Assembly (NCBI GenBank): GCA_018623195.1
Contig: JAAZVY010000005.1
Coordinates: 1-57,358, forward strand
DNA from: Flavobacteriaceae bacterium
GTDB lineage: Bacteria > Bacteroidota > Bacteroidia > Flavobacteriales > Flavobacteriaceae
Reading direction: 5' to 3'
DNA length: 57,358 nt
In this document: positions 34,497 to 44,480 of the stretch, in pieces
Layout: every line of letters begins with the position of its first letter
Numbering within the stretch: the stretch's first letter is position 1
Notes under the pieces: generated by a model
Seen by the model: the letters and a program-made list of their open reading frames with translations, nothing else
The model's database searches: none
Told to the model about the DNA's origin: nothing
Translations under genes and position numbers: made by a program

Positions 34497-35912
34497 ATGA
34501 AATTGAAAAAATTCGAATTTACGAGCACCTTCGAAAAGATCATGGCAGATACGCTTACACCGGTAAGTGTTTATTTAAAACTCCGAGATCATTTTCCGGG
34601 AAGTATCCTTCTCGAAAGTAGCGATTATCACACTAACGACAATAGTTTTTCGTACATCTGTTGCAAGCCCGTAGCGTCGATTTCATTGCACAACGAAACG
34701 TTAACCAAAACCTTCCCCGATCAATCTGAGGAAGTGACCTCGCTGAGTGAATCAAATACCTTACTTGACGAAATCGATGGGTTTAGTAAACAATTTAAAG
34801 GGGAACGTCTTCCTTTTAAGTTTATAACCAATGGATGGTTCGGATACACCAGCTACGACAGTGTTCGTTACTTTGAAAACCTACCCGATTACAAGACTGA
34901 TAAACCAGGTCAAGACATACCTGATATCTACTATGCGCTTTATCAAAATATTATAGCCATTGATCATTTCAAAAACGAGGCCTACCTAATATGTCATTCG
35001 TATAACGATAGTACACCTAATATCGAAGAAATTAAGGCACTACTAGCCGTTGAGTCCTTGAGTACCTATCCGTACAAAAATTTAGGAGAAAAAGAGGCTA
35101 ATATAAGTGATGAGTCATTTAAAGATTTAGTAGTTAAAGCTAAAGAACACTGTAAGCGTGGGGATGTATTCCAATTAGTACTATCAAGACAAACTTCTCA
35201 AGCTTTTCAGGGAGATGAATTCAACGTCTATCGCGCCCTTCGATCCGTTAACCCTAGTCCCTACTTGTTTTATTTCGACTACATCAACTTCAAACTTTTT
35301 GGTTCTTCACCCGAGGCCCAGCTCATTGTTCAAGAGGGTCAAGCTGAAATTCATCCTATTGCAGGAACTTACAAACGTACTGGAGACGATGAGAAGGATG
35401 CAGAACTTGCCAAGAAATTAGCTGCAGATCCAAAAGAAAATGCGGAGCACGTCATGCTTGTTGACTTAGCGCGAAATGATTTAAGCCGAAACGGTCACGC
35501 GGTTGAAGTTAAAACCTATCGCGAAGTTCAATTTTTCTCTCATGTTATTCACCTAGTCTCTAAAGTAACCGCAAAGAAAACAGAAGGTACTTCGACCCTG
35601 CAACTAATGGCAGATACCTTCCCCGCGGGTACGTTGAGTGGAGCTCCCAAGCCAATGGCGCTGAAACTAATTGATAAGTACGAATCCACTCGAAGAGGCT
35701 TTTATGGAGGTGCTATTGGGTTCTTCGACTTTGACGGCAATTACAATCATGCCATTTTAATTCGGAGCTTTCTAAGTAAGAATAACAAATTATACTATCA
35801 AGCCGGCGCCGGTATAGTAGCTAGCTCAGACGAAGAAAGTGAATTGCAAGAAACCTATAATAAACTTGGGGCCCTTCAAAAGGCACTGGAACTTGCCGAA
35901 AATCTAAGATAA
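34497..35912 (+). CDS. trpE: Anthranilate synthase component I
   Basis: 471 residues; makes anthranilate from chorismate with ammonia supplied by TrpG. The N-terminal regulatory LLES motif (38-41), which binds feedback-inhibiting tryptophan, is present; the C-terminal chorismate-binding core includes HPIAGTYKRTGDDEKDAELA, LVDLARNDLSR and FPAGTLSGAPKP. The start follows the attenuator terminator directly. Its TAA overlaps the trpG ATG (TAATG), fixing near-equal synthesis of both subunits. Confidence 0.97.
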   Translation: MKLKKFEFTSTFEKIMADTLTPVSVYLKLRDHFPGSILLESSDYHTNDNSFSYICCKPVASISLHNETLTKTFPDQSEEVTSLSESNTLLDEIDGFSKQFKGERLPFKFITNGWFGYTSYDSVRYFENLPDYKTDKPGQDIPDIYYALYQNIIAIDHFKNEAYLICHSYNDSTPNIEEIKALLAVESLSTYPYKNLGEKEANISDESFKDLVVKAKEHCKRGDVFQLVLSRQTSQAFQGDEFNVYRALRSVNPSPYLFYFDYINFKLFGSSPEAQLIVQEGQAEIHPIAGTYKRTGDDEKDAELAKKLAADPKENAEHVMLVDLARNDLSRNGHAVEVKTYREVQFFSHVIHLVSKVTAKKTEGTSTLQLMADTFPAGTLSGAPKPMALKLIDKYESTRRGFYGGAIGFFDFDGNYNHAILIRSFLSKNNKLYYQAGAGIVASSDEESELQETYNKLGALQKALELAENLR

Positions 35913-36484
35913 TGAGCAAAATCCTTGTCATAGACAATTACGACAGCTTCGTATATAACATCGTTCACTATTTAAGAGAACTCGGCGAAGAAGTTACGGT
36001 CAAAAGAAACGACCTATTCGAGCTAAATGAGATTTTGGAATACGATAAGGTTGTACTATCGCCAGGACCAGGAATCCCTAGTGAAGCGGGTAAATTATTA
36101 GAGGTTATTCAATTCAATAATCAATTAGAAAATTGCATTCCAATGCTTGGGATCTGTTTGGGCCATCAAGCGATTGCAGAAGTTTTTGGTGGTACGCTCA
36201 GGAACTTGTCTCAAGTTTATCACGGGATTGCAAGTAACATCAATGTTGATCCAAACACAGGATTATACCAGAATTTCGAATCTAAGCTTACGGTTGGTCG
36301 CTATCACTCATGGGTTGCAGATATCGAATCAGCACCGCTGCTCAAAGCAAATGCTTGGGATGAAGAATCGAATGTAATGAGTCTTGAGCATATCGAAAAA
36401 CCGATTTGGGGTATTCAATACCATCCTGAATCGATACTAACCGATCACGGAATCGAACTTTTACAAAATTGGCTAAAAGCATGA
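35912..36484 (+). CDS. trpG: Anthranilate synthase component II (glutamine amidotransferase)
   Basis: 190 residues of class I glutamine amidotransferase with nucleophile Cys82 in LGICLGHQAI, oxyanion loop SPGPGIPSEAG, and catalytic His/Glu in YHPESIL. Not fused to trpD or trpE. It overlaps trpD as ATGA. Confidence 0.95.
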   Translation: MSKILVIDNYDSFVYNIVHYLRELGEEVTVKRNDLFELNEILEYDKVVLSPGPGIPSEAGKLLEVIQFNNQLENCIPMLGICLGHQAIAEVFGGTLRNLSQVYHGIASNINVDPNTGLYQNFESKLTVGRYHSWVADIESAPLLKANAWDEESNVMSLEHIEKPIWGIQYHPESILTDHGIELLQNWLKA

Positions 36485-37479
36485 AACAGTATTTAAATAG
36501 ACTCATTCAGCACCAGCATTTGACCAAAGACGAGGCGAGAAACGTACTTGTTGAAATGGCTGAAGGAAAATTTGATCCTCATCAAGTCGCTTCTTTCCTT
36601 ACGATTTATATGATGAGGCCCATTACTATAGAAGAACTAAGCGGGTTTCAAGAGGCCCTACTCGATCTTTGTCTTCCTATCAATCTCAACAATTACGACC
36701 CGATTGATCTATGCGGTACCGGCGGTGATGGTAAAGACACCTTCAACGTTTCAACACTTGCCTCCTTTGTGACGGCAGGTGCAGGCGTAGCTGTTAGTAA
36801 ACACGGTAATTATGGTGTTAGTTCAGTGTGCGGAAGTAGTAACGTGATGGAACATTTAGGTATCGTATTCTGCAAGGAGGAAGATGTCCTTAAAAGGTGT
36901 CTAGACAATGCCAATATCACCGTTCTTCATGCCCCGCTTTTTCATCCGGCAATGAAAGCAGTGGCCCCCATTCGTAGAGCGCTAGGAGTTAAAACCTTTT
37001 TTAATATGCTCGGGCCCCTAGTTAATCCGGCATTTCCGAAAAAACAATTAGTAGGAGTCTTTAGCCTTGAACTAGCCCGAATTTATGGCTATCTCTACCA
37101 AAAAACCGACAAAAACTATAGCGTAATCTATGCCTTAGATGGCTATGATGAAGCATCGCTTACGGGTAATTTAAAACAGATCAACAAAACTGGAGAGCAC
37201 CTATTAACTCCTGCACATTTTGGAACGAGAGCCATTGACCCAAAATTAATCGAAGGTGGTAAGGATGTGGCTTCTTCGGCAGAGCTCTTCATGAAAGTGT
37301 TGAATGGTCAAGGGACAGAACCACAAAACAAGGTGGTTATTGCCAATGCCGCACTCGCTATATCAACTGCAGAAGATATCAGTATCGAACAGGCTATTGA
37401 TAAGGCTGAGGATTCATTATTTAATCGAAAAGCCCTTGGTTGTTTTGAGAGGCTGAAAAAAACATTAGCAGAGGCATGA
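36481..37479 (+). CDS. trpD: Anthranilate phosphoribosyltransferase
   Basis: 332 residues; transfers phosphoribose from PRPP to anthranilate. The PRPP loop GTGGDGKDTFNVST and SKHGNYGVSSVCGS are present. The ATG at 36481 overlaps the trpG TGA; an upstream in-frame TTG at 36469 is less likely. It overlaps trpC by ATGA. Confidence 0.95.
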   Translation: MKQYLNRLIQHQHLTKDEARNVLVEMAEGKFDPHQVASFLTIYMMRPITIEELSGFQEALLDLCLPINLNNYDPIDLCGTGGDGKDTFNVSTLASFVTAGAGVAVSKHGNYGVSSVCGSSNVMEHLGIVFCKEEDVLKRCLDNANITVLHAPLFHPAMKAVAPIRRALGVKTFFNMLGPLVNPAFPKKQLVGVFSLELARIYGYLYQKTDKNYSVIYALDGYDEASLTGNLKQINKTGEHLLTPAHFGTRAIDPKLIEGGKDVASSAELFMKVLNGQGTEPQNKVVIANAALAISTAEDISIEQAIDKAEDSLFNRKALGCFERLKKTLAEA

Positions 37480-38255
37480 CCCCAATTTTAGAAAAAATAG
37501 TAGCACACAAGCGCCTTGAAGTTCTTTCTAGTGAACAAGCTATAAGCAGTCAGCAACTGAAAGACTCTATGTATTATCATCGAGAAACCTATTCAGCAAA
37601 GAGCGCTTTGCGTTCAGGTGGAATCATTGCAGAACACAAACGCAAATCGCCCTCAAAGAAAAGTATAAACCTTAGTAGGCCTTTAGTGGATACCATCGAT
37701 CGTTATGTACGTGGAGGAGCCAGTGCCATTTCGGTACTCACTGATACGCAGTTTTTTGGCGGAAGTCTTACCGATCTTGCCCTTGCACGAGCAAGCTGTA
37801 GTCTACCTATTATTCGAAAAGATTTTATCATCTCTACCTATCAAATCGACGAAGCAAAAGCATATGGAGCAGACTTTATTTTGCTAATTGCTGCGATTCT
37901 ATCACCCAACCAAATTCAAGAATTTACAGCATATGCCCACGCAATAGGATTAGAAGTGTTGCTCGAAGTACATGATAAAGAAGAGCTTTTAGCCAATAAA
38001 AATTGTCCCGTCGATTTGGTCGGTGTCAATCATCGCAACTTAAAAACTTTTGAAACAAATCTGGACTTAGGATTAGAACTACTGCCTGAAATTGACAAGA
38101 ATCAAATTGCTGTGGCTGAGAGCGGTATTCATACCAAAAAGAGTTTAAAAAAATTGTGGAAAGCCGGCTTCAAAGGTTTCTTAATCGGAGAATCAATCAT
38201 GAAGCATAAAGCTCCTGAAGAAGTGCTTTTCAAGTGGAATAATTGTTTGAAATAA
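37476..38255 (+). CDS. trpC: Indole-3-glycerol-phosphate synthase
   Basis: 259-residue TIM-barrel enzyme. Motifs: AEHKRKSPSKK (substrate Lys), PIIRKDFI, LEVHDKEEL, VGVNHRNLKTF and the terminal phosphate-binding GFLIGESIM. Not fused to trpF, which follows after 4 bp. Confidence 0.96.
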   Translation: MTPILEKIVAHKRLEVLSSEQAISSQQLKDSMYYHRETYSAKSALRSGGIIAEHKRKSPSKKSINLSRPLVDTIDRYVRGGASAISVLTDTQFFGGSLTDLALARASCSLPIIRKDFIISTYQIDEAKAYGADFILLIAAILSPNQIQEFTAYAHAIGLEVLLEVHDKEELLANKNCPVDLVGVNHRNLKTFETNLDLGLELLPEIDKNQIAVAESGIHTKKSLKKLWKAGFKGFLIGESIMKHKAPEEVLFKWNNCLK

Positions 38256-38259
38256 GCTC

Positions 38260-38895
38260 ATGAAAGTCAAGGTCTGTGGCATAACGAATCAAACCGCAAT
38301 CATCGATAGTTTAGGCATTGATTATATCGGACACATCTTTTGGGAACCCTCAAAACGATATGTCAGCCCTGAACAAATCGCATTGCAACCGACTATTAAC
38401 AAAAGAGTTGGGGTCTTCGTTGATGAGTCGATCCAAACCGTAATAAAAATTGCCAAAAAACTTAATCTTAAGGGGGTTCAATTACATGCTAATGAAGATG
38501 TCAAATACCTTAAAAAGTTAAAAGTCGAACTTCCCAAAACTTTGATTATCAAAGCAGTCCCTATCGCCACCACAGACGATCTGGTTCATTTAAATCAATT
38601 GGGCGAGGTGGTTGATCTATTTATTTTTGACACCAAAGGAAGACTGCCCGGTGGTAACGGAACCCAGTTCGACTGGAACATTCTATCCGATTATAAGGGT
38701 ACTACCCCATTCCTTCTCAGTGGTGGTATTGGACCTGGGGATATAGAGGCGATAACCAACTTTAAAAAACAACTCAATCACCCCCAATTTATTGGGGTCG
38801 ACCTCAATAGTAAATTCGAAGACTCACCTGGAGTTAAGAACGTTGAAAAACTAACTAACTTCGTGACTTCTCTAAAAAACGAAGCATGGCTATGA
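38260..38895 (+). CDS. trpF: Phosphoribosylanthranilate isomerase
   Basis: 211-residue TIM-barrel enzyme beginning KVKVCGIT (catalytic Cys), with [27 protein letters not shown] (catalytic Asp) and [11 protein letters not shown]. Near the end the phosphate loop reads [16 protein letters not shown], where the usual family pattern has two small residues after the Asp; the substitution is mild. It overlaps trpB. Confidence 0.93.
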   Translation: MKVKVCGITNQTAIIDSLGIDYIGHIFWEPSKRYVSPEQIALQPTINKRVGVFVDESIQTVIKIAKKLNLKGVQLHANEDVKYLKKLKVELPKTLIIKAVPIATTDDLVHLNQLGEVVDLFIFDTKGRLPGGNGTQFDWNILSDYKGTTPFLLSGGIGPGDIEAITNFKKQLNHPQFIGVDLNSKFEDSPGVKNVEKLTNFVTSLKNEAWL

Positions 38896-40076
38896 AAAGT
38901 TATCATGTAGATAAAGAAGGTTATTATGGAGAATTTGGGGGAGCATACATTCCTGAAATGCTCTACCCTAATACCGAAGAACTTCGCAATTCGTATCTAG
39001 AAATTACCTCTAGAGAATCCTTTAAAAAAGAGTTTGAACAGCTTTTAAGAGATTACGTGGGAAGACCTACTCCGCTCTACAAGGCAGAACGATTAAGTGA
39101 TCAGTACAACACTCAAATCTACCTGAAAAGAGAAGATCTTTGCCATACAGGTGCTCATAAAGTCAATAACACCATTGGTCAAATACTACTCGCCAAAGCT
39201 TTGGGGAAAAATCGAATTATCGCTGAGACTGGAGCGGGACAACACGGTGTAGCAACGGCAACTGTTTGTGCACTTATGGGTATTGAATGTGTGGTATACA
39301 TGGGAGAAATTGACATTGCACGCCAAGCTCCAAATGTAGCTCGTATGAAAATGCTAGGTGCCACAGTTAGAGCCGCAACATCAGGAAGTAAAACGCTAAA
39401 AGATGCAACTAACGAAGCCATACGCGATTGGATCAACAACCCTGTTGACACCCATTACATTATTGGTTCAGTAGTGGGGCCTCACCCCTATCCCGATATG
39501 GTGGCTCGTTTTCAATCGGTAATTTCAGAAGAGGTGAAATGGCAACTAAACGAGCTTCACGGTAGAGACTATCCAGATCATGTAGTTGCTTGTGTGGGAG
39601 GCGGAAGCAATGCTGCTGGTATTTACTACCACTATCTAGACGATCCAAGAGTCAATATCATCGCGGTTGAAGCAGCAGGAAAAGGAGTTTCTTCAGGACA
39701 TAGCGCTGCAACCTCAGCGCTAGGGAAAGTAGGGATCATTCACGGTAGTAAGACCTTACTAATGCAAACGGATGATGGCCAAATCACCGAACCTTATTCT
39801 ATTTCTGCTGGCCTTGACTATCCTGGGGTTGGACCCATGCACGCACACCTTTTCAAATCGGGAAGAGGACAGTTTATTTCAATTACCGATGATCATGCCA
39901 TGAGTGCGGGACGTAAGCTTTCAGAATTAGAAGGTATTATTCCTGCGATAGAAACAGCACACGCCTTTGCCATTTTTGATGAACTCAATTTCAAAAAGGA
40001 TGAAATCGTCGTTGTTAATCTATCGGGTCGAGGCGACAAAGATCTTCAAACCTATATTGACTATTTCAACTTATGA
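38892..40076 (+). CDS. trpB: Tryptophan synthase beta chain
   Basis: 394 residues of PLP-dependent synthase. The PLP lysine lies in [18 protein letters not shown], with [13 protein letters not shown] and GGGSNAAG phosphate loop. Start at 38892 is preferred because it overlaps the trpF TGA as ATGA, as elsewhere in the operon; an ATG two codons upstream (38886) is possible. It overlaps trpA as ATGA. Confidence 0.97.
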   Translation: MKSYHVDKEGYYGEFGGAYIPEMLYPNTEELRNSYLEITSRESFKKEFEQLLRDYVGRPTPLYKAERLSDQYNTQIYLKREDLCHTGAHKVNNTIGQILLAKALGKNRIIAETGAGQHGVATATVCALMGIECVVYMGEIDIARQAPNVARMKMLGATVRAATSGSKTLKDATNEAIRDWINNPVDTHYIIGSVVGPHPYPDMVARFQSVISEEVKWQLNELHGRDYPDHVVACVGGGSNAAGIYYHYLDDPRVNIIAVEAAGKGVSSGHSAATSALGKVGIIHGSKTLLMQTDDGQITEPYSISAGLDYPGVGPMHAHLFKSGRGQFISITDDHAMSAGRKLSELEGIIPAIETAHAFAIFDELNFKKDEIVVVNLSGRGDKDLQTYIDYFNL

Positions 40077-40843
40077 ATCGATTAACCGAAAGACTATCTG
40101 CAGAAGGAAAGATTCTATCTATTTATGCAACGGCCGGGTTTCCGCAGTTAAAAGATACCCTCCAGGTTTTAAAAGAACTTGAAAATGCTGGGGTAGATCT
40201 CATTGAGATTGGAATGCCATTCAGCGACCCATTAGCTGATGGACCAACCATACAAGAAAGTTCAACAAAAGCTCTCATGAATGGGATGACCACAGAGCTA
40301 CTTTTTGATCAACTAAAAGAAGTGCGAAATCACCTATCGATTCCGCTCATTCTGATGGGATATTTCAACCCTGTTTTACAATTCGGAGTTGAAAAATTTC
40401 TAAAAAAGGCCGCTGAAATAGGAATTGATGGAGTGATTTTACCCGATTTACCTCTTGAGGTGTATGAAAGAGAGTATAAAGATTTGTTCGAAGCTTACGG
40501 CTTATCGATGATTTTTCTAATTACACCACAGACTCCCGAGAGTCGTATTCGTCAAATTGAACAAGCAAGTACTAGCTTTATCTATATGGTAAGTACCTCG
40601 AGTACCACAGGCGCCCAAGAAGGCTTTAGCGAAGGGAGCATGGAGTACTTCAAAAGAATCGAAGCGATGAACCTTAAAGTCCCAACCGTAGTTGGCTTCG
40701 GTATTTCGAACGCTTCAAGTTACCACCAAGCCACTTCTCACTCTAAAGGTGCCATTATTGGTTCTGCATTTATCAAAGCCCTTTCAAAAGAAGGTATTGA
40801 AGGTATTCCTGCGTTCATTCGAAGTATTCGTTCTTCATCATGA
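40073..40843 (+). CDS. trpA: Tryptophan synthase alpha chain
   Basis: 256-residue TIM barrel that forms indole from indole-glycerol phosphate. Catalytic Glu and Asp lie in [30 protein letters not shown] and [10 protein letters not shown] are the phosphate-side segments. It overlaps the following small gene as ATGA. Confidence 0.96.
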   Translation: MNRLTERLSAEGKILSIYATAGFPQLKDTLQVLKELENAGVDLIEIGMPFSDPLADGPTIQESSTKALMNGMTTELLFDQLKEVRNHLSIPLILMGYFNPVLQFGVEKFLKKAAEIGIDGVILPDLPLEVYEREYKDLFEAYGLSMIFLITPQTPESRIRQIEQASTSFIYMVSTSSTTGAQEGFSEGSMEYFKRIEAMNLKVPTVVGFGISNASSYHQATSHSKGAIIGSAFIKALSKEGIEGIPAFIRSIRSSS

Positions 40844-41064
40844 AAAAACAATTTTTAAACGCACTACTATTCTGCATTATACCTGGCCTTTTACCATTCA
40901 GTAGTGAGCCTCATATCGTTGGTAAAGTAAAATGGATCTTGGGCGGAGCCTTAGGCATGCAGCCCATAGATTATTTCGACACCCTACTCCATGGTTCACC
41001 CTTTATCTACCTCATCATTGTACTAGTAAAATGGGGTAAAGTAGGTTTTCAACCAAACGCTTAA
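40840..41064 (+). CDS. Small membrane protein coupled to the trp operon
   Basis: 74 residues with two hydrophobic stretches (about 5-20 and 52-66) and a conserved-looking centre (PFSSEPHIVGKVKWILGGA, then MQPIDYFDTLLHGSPFI). The ATG overlaps the trpA TGA, so it is translated with the trp genes. It is convergent with yaaA, with 2 bp between stops and no clear terminator. I recognise the type as a conserved hypothetical of Flavobacteriia but know no function; a role in tryptophan or indole transport is only a possibility from context. Confidence 0.75.
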   Translation: MKKQFLNALLFCIIPGLLPFSSEPHIVGKVKWILGGALGMQPIDYFDTLLHGSPFIYLIIVLVKWGKVGFQPNA

Positions 41065-41066
41065 AA

Positions 41067-41828
41067 TTAGCGGGTATAAACAGGCTGTAAAGGGTCAGTA
41101 GTTTGTGAGGCATCGAAGCGATATCCATCACTTTCAAAATGCTCAAATATCGAAAGATCGTTATCTGGGGTCTCAAGCAGAAAACGCGCCATCACACCTC
41201 TCATACGCTTTGCATAGAAAGAGATAATCTTCAGCTTTCCGTCCTTGTAATCTTTAAATTCAGGGCTAATCACTCTGCCAGAAAAGGCTTTTAAATCAAT
41301 GGCTTTGCTGTACTCTTTACTCGCCAGATTGACAATCATTTCCCCGTCTGAAAGTTCATTTTCAAGATAGGTGGTTAGATTCTTACGCCAATGCTCATAA
41401 AGAGACTTGGCACCTGCTACCTCCATTTTGGTACCCATCTCTAATCGGTAGGGCTGAATCGAATCAAAAGGTCTAAGTATACCGTAGAGACCAGATAAAA
41501 TCCGGATACGATCTTTTGCTGACTCGAGTTGATTCTCATTTAAAGTTAGTGCATCTAAACCTTTATAAACATCGCCATCGAAGGCAAAAAGAGCAGGTCT
41601 TGTCTCTTCACTAGTAGGATTATTCTTAAAGTGCTGGTTACGTTCAAAATTCAGAGTGGCCAGTGCATTTGACAGACTCATCAATTGCTCTAAATCGCGT
41701 ACGCTTTTCTTTTTTAGGGCGTTCTGAACTTTCTCCGTCTCTTTAGAGAAAATAGGTTCAGTTCTGTAGTTGGTTGCCAGCGGAGTTTCAAAATCAAGAG
41801 ATTTCGCCGGTGAGAGTAAAATTTTCAT
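41067..41828 (-). CDS. yaaA: Peroxide stress protein YaaA
   Basis: 253-residue DUF328 protein, which in E. coli limits damage by intracellular iron during peroxide stress. Conserved segments: KILLSPAKSLDF start, PALFAFDGDVYKGLDA, LSGLYGILRPFDSIQPYRLEMGT (in two parts) and FYAKRMRGVMARF. No iron-sulfur or redox cysteines are seen. It lies 11 bp after the pseudouridine synthase gene. Confidence 0.94.
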   Translation of the reverse strand: MKILLSPAKSLDFETPLATNYRTEPIFSKETEKVQNALKKKSVRDLEQLMSLSNALATLNFERNQHFKNNPTSEETRPALFAFDGDVYKGLDALTLNENQLESAKDRIRILSGLYGILRPFDSIQPYRLEMGTKMEVAGAKSLYEHWRKNLTTYLENELSDGEMIVNLASKEYSKAIDLKAFSGRVISPEFKDYKDGKLKIISFYAKRMRGVMARFLLETPDNDLSIFEHFESDGYRFDASQTTDPLQPVYTR

Positions 41829-41839
41829 AGCTAATTATT

Positions 41840-42856
41840 TTATTCTATTACACCTACATAGGCTCGCCATTTCTCCAAGCAAGCCGTAAAATCTTCAGGT
41901 AAATCAGTGTTAAAAGTTAAGACTTTTTTGGTGATCGGATGTTCAAATCCTAAGGTCTTAGCGTGAAGCGCCTGACGAGGAAGCAACTTAAAACAGTTAT
42001 CGACAAACTGTTTGTATTTCGTGAACGTGGTCCCTTTTAAAATTTTATCTCCTCCGTACCGTTCATCATTAAAAAGTGGGTGACCAATATGCTTCATATG
42101 GGCGCGAATTTGGTGTGTTCGACCCGTTTCTAATTGACACTGTATGAGACTAACGTAACGTAAGTCTTCTAAAACCTTGTAATGAGTAATCGCGGGTTTA
42201 CCGAAACTTTCATCCTCAAAAACATCCATTTGAAGTCGATTCTTTAAGCTTCGTCCGATATGACCCTCAATAGTACCTGATGCTTCAGAAAATACCCCCC
42301 AAGCAAGGGCGATATATTCTCTGGTGGAGGTTTTGTCGAAAAACTGTCTACTCAAATGAGTCATCGCCTCTGCCGTTTTAGCTACTACCAATAATCCAGA
42401 GGTGTCTTTGTCAATACGATGCACTAGTCCAGGCCTTGAATCGCTATTGAGCGGTAAGTCTTTGAAATGATACAGTAAAGCGTTTACAAGGGTTCCTGAA
42501 TAATTACCATGACCGGGGTGCACCACCATGCCGGCCGGTTTATTCACTATAAGTAATACCTCATCTTCATAAACAATATTAAGTGGGATATCTTCGGGTA
42601 CTAGTAGATTTTCATAAGGCGGATGCTCAAACATCACCTGAACTTTATCCCCTGCTTTGACCTTGTAATTAGACTTTACAGGCTTTTGATTTACCCAGAT
42701 GTTTCCTTCTTTAGCCGCCGCTTGGATCTTATTTCTAGTAGCGTTTTCAATAAAGTTCATAAGAAACTTATCGACGCGTAAGGGTTCCTGTCCTTTAGAG
42801 GCTTCAAAACCATAATGCTCGTGAAGCGAATCAGTATCGAGGGAATCTAGACTCAT
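41840..42856 (-). CDS. rluD: RluA-family 23S rRNA pseudouridine synthase (RluD-like)
   Basis: 338 residues: N-terminal S4 RNA-binding domain (LRVDKFLMNFIENATRNKIQ) and RluA catalytic domain with HRIDKDTSGLLVVAKT carrying the catalytic Asp, then QTGRTHQIRAHMKHIGHPL-type (ETGRTHQIRAHM). Length and S4 domain favour RluD; the exact uridine targets are inferred. It overlaps the PASTA gene by ATGA. Confidence 0.92.
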   Translation of the reverse strand: MSLDSLDTDSLHEHYGFEASKGQEPLRVDKFLMNFIENATRNKIQAAAKEGNIWVNQKPVKSNYKVKAGDKVQVMFEHPPYENLLVPEDIPLNIVYEDEVLLIVNKPAGMVVHPGHGNYSGTLVNALLYHFKDLPLNSDSRPGLVHRIDKDTSGLLVVAKTAEAMTHLSRQFFDKTSTREYIALAWGVFSEASGTIEGHIGRSLKNRLQMDVFEDESFGKPAITHYKVLEDLRYVSLIQCQLETGRTHQIRAHMKHIGHPLFNDERYGGDKILKGTTFTKYKQFVDNCFKLLPRQALHAKTLGFEHPITKKVLTFNTDLPEDFTACLEKWRAYVGVIE

Positions 42857-43419
42857 TGTATACTGTCCTTTCCATTACCCAAGACTAATAGCAGGGTATC
42901 CTTTATTGAAATTTGATTACCTACATCAACCGTCGAATCGCCGACTTTAATGCCATATACCATATCTAATCCAATGGCATCAATGTATTCTACCGAATCA
43001 CTAACCGTAAAACCTAGAGATCTCAATTGACCAATAGCATTACGCCTTGTCATTTGAATCGCATCAGGAAGTGCTCTTCTGGCAAATTCAGCATCATTAA
43101 GGCTGAGATAGACCTTTCTTCCAGACTTCACATTTTTACCGGCAATAGGCAACTGTTTAATTACACCATAAGGAATGACTTCAGGATTATAAGACAGGGT
43201 GTCGTTCGCTACCCCAATAAGCTGAACATTAGTTAACGCTTCTGAGGCCTCCTCAAAACTAAGACCGCTCAAATCAGGAACTACATAGGTATCTCCGTAC
43301 TGCGTGTACGACTTCAGACCCCAACTTACTCCTTGAATTAATAGTACAAGAACCACTCCAAGAATAACGAGCTGCTTTAAAAAGGAAATGGAGACCCAAA
43401 AGGATAAAAACTTTTTCAT
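42853..43419 (-). CDS. PASTA-domain membrane protein
   Basis: 188 residues: one N-terminal transmembrane helix (about 16-34) and extracytoplasmic PASTA repeats (about 45-108 beginning YVVPDLSGLSFEEA, and a second repeat about 115-183). PASTA modules bind peptidoglycan fragments. No kinase or transpeptidase domain is attached. Its neighbours, ddl (divergent) and rluD, are a common set in Bacteroidota, suggesting a cell-wall role (inference). Confidence 0.9.
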   Translation of the reverse strand: MKKFLSFWVSISFLKQLVILGVVLVLLIQGVSWGLKSYTQYGDTYVVPDLSGLSFEEASEALTNVQLIGVANDTLSYNPEVIPYGVIKQLPIAGKNVKSGRKVYLSLNDAEFARRALPDAIQMTRRNAIGQLRSLGFTVSDSVEYIDAIGLDMVYGIKVGDSTVDVGNQISIKDTLLLVLGNGKDSIQ

Positions 43420-43490
43420 AAAGAAGAATCGAATGCAAAGATAGAAAAAGGGCTGATTTTCGTTACTTTGAGACCTGTAAGTAATAATCG

Positions 43491-44462
43491 ATGGAAAAGC
43501 GAATAAATCTAGGAGTCATCATGGGCGGATATAGCCAAGAGAGAGAGATTTCTCTAAAGAGTGGAGCACAAGTAATGCGCCATGTAGACTCGAATCGTTT
43601 TAAGGTGTATGCCATCGACATTAGCGAGAAAGAATGGTACTGCGAAGTTGACTCAAAAAGAATCGCTATAGACCGAGCTGATTTCAGTGCCAATCTAAAT
43701 GGAGAAAAGATTTCATTTGATCTCATTTTTAACGCTATTCATGGAACTCCAGGTGAAGATGGGATTCTTCAAGCTTATTTTGATCTTCTAGAGATTAAAT
43801 ACACGGGGTCAAACAGCTATATTTCTGCTCTTAGTTTTAACAAGAGAGATTTACTTAGCGTAACAAGCGATTTAGGTATTCCAAGAGCCAAACATCTCTC
43901 GTTGAACAAAGGTCAAACCTTATCTTCAGAAGAAATAGAAAAAATAGGGTTTCCATGCTTTGTTAAGGCGAATCGCTCAGGAAGTAGCTTTGGAGTATAC
44001 AAGGTCAAATCAGAAAAAGAGTTGCATCAAGCAGTTTTAGATGTTTTCGAGATGAACGATGAGCTTATTATCGAAGAACACCTCGAAGGTATCGAGATTA
44101 CCGTAGGGGTGATACCGGGAGAAAACGGTCCACAAGTATTGCCAATGACCCTGATCAAAACGGATCATGAATTCTTTGATTATAAGGCAAAGTATTTGGG
44201 AGAGAGTGAAGAAATCACCCCCGCTCCAATTGACCCATCTATCGAAGAACAACTAACGCAGTATGCCTTGAAAATCTACAAAGACTTAGGCTTCAAAGGA
44301 GCTACTAGAAGCGAGTTTATCATAAGAGAGGGAACCCCCTACCTTTTAGAGGTGAATACTACTCCAGGACTTACCGAGCAAAGTATCTTACCGCAACAGG
44401 CCAGGTGTGCCGGTATTTCAGAAGCTCTCCTTTTTGATCGTTTGATTAACGACGCTTTGTAA
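43491..44462 (+). CDS. ddl: D-alanine--D-alanine ligase
   Basis: 323-residue ATP-grasp enzyme making the D-Ala-D-Ala terminus of peptidoglycan precursors. Conserved NAIHGTPGEDGILQ, FVKANRSGSSFGV, LLEVNTTPGLTEQSILPQQA are present. A one-mismatch -7 box (TTACTTTG, near 43464-43471) lies upstream. It is divergent from the PASTA gene. Confidence 0.95.
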   Translation: MEKRINLGVIMGGYSQEREISLKSGAQVMRHVDSNRFKVYAIDISEKEWYCEVDSKRIAIDRADFSANLNGEKISFDLIFNAIHGTPGEDGILQAYFDLLEIKYTGSNSYISALSFNKRDLLSVTSDLGIPRAKHLSLNKGQTLSSEEIEKIGFPCFVKANRSGSSFGVYKVKSEKELHQAVLDVFEMNDELIIEEHLEGIEITVGVIPGENGPQVLPMTLIKTDHEFFDYKAKYLGESEEITPAPIDPSIEEQLTQYALKIYKDLGFKGATRSEFIIREGTPYLLEVNTTPGLTEQSILPQQARCAGISEALLFDRLINDAL

Positions 44463-44467
44463 AGTTG

Positions 44468-44475
44468 TATCTTTG
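44468..44475 (+). promoter_or_regulatory. -7 promoter box of coaD
   Basis: TATCTTTG matches TAnnTTTG and ends 5 nt before the coaD ATG, implying a nearly leaderless mRNA. No -33 TTTG at the expected distance. Confidence 0.45.
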
Positions 44476-44480
44476 ACCTA

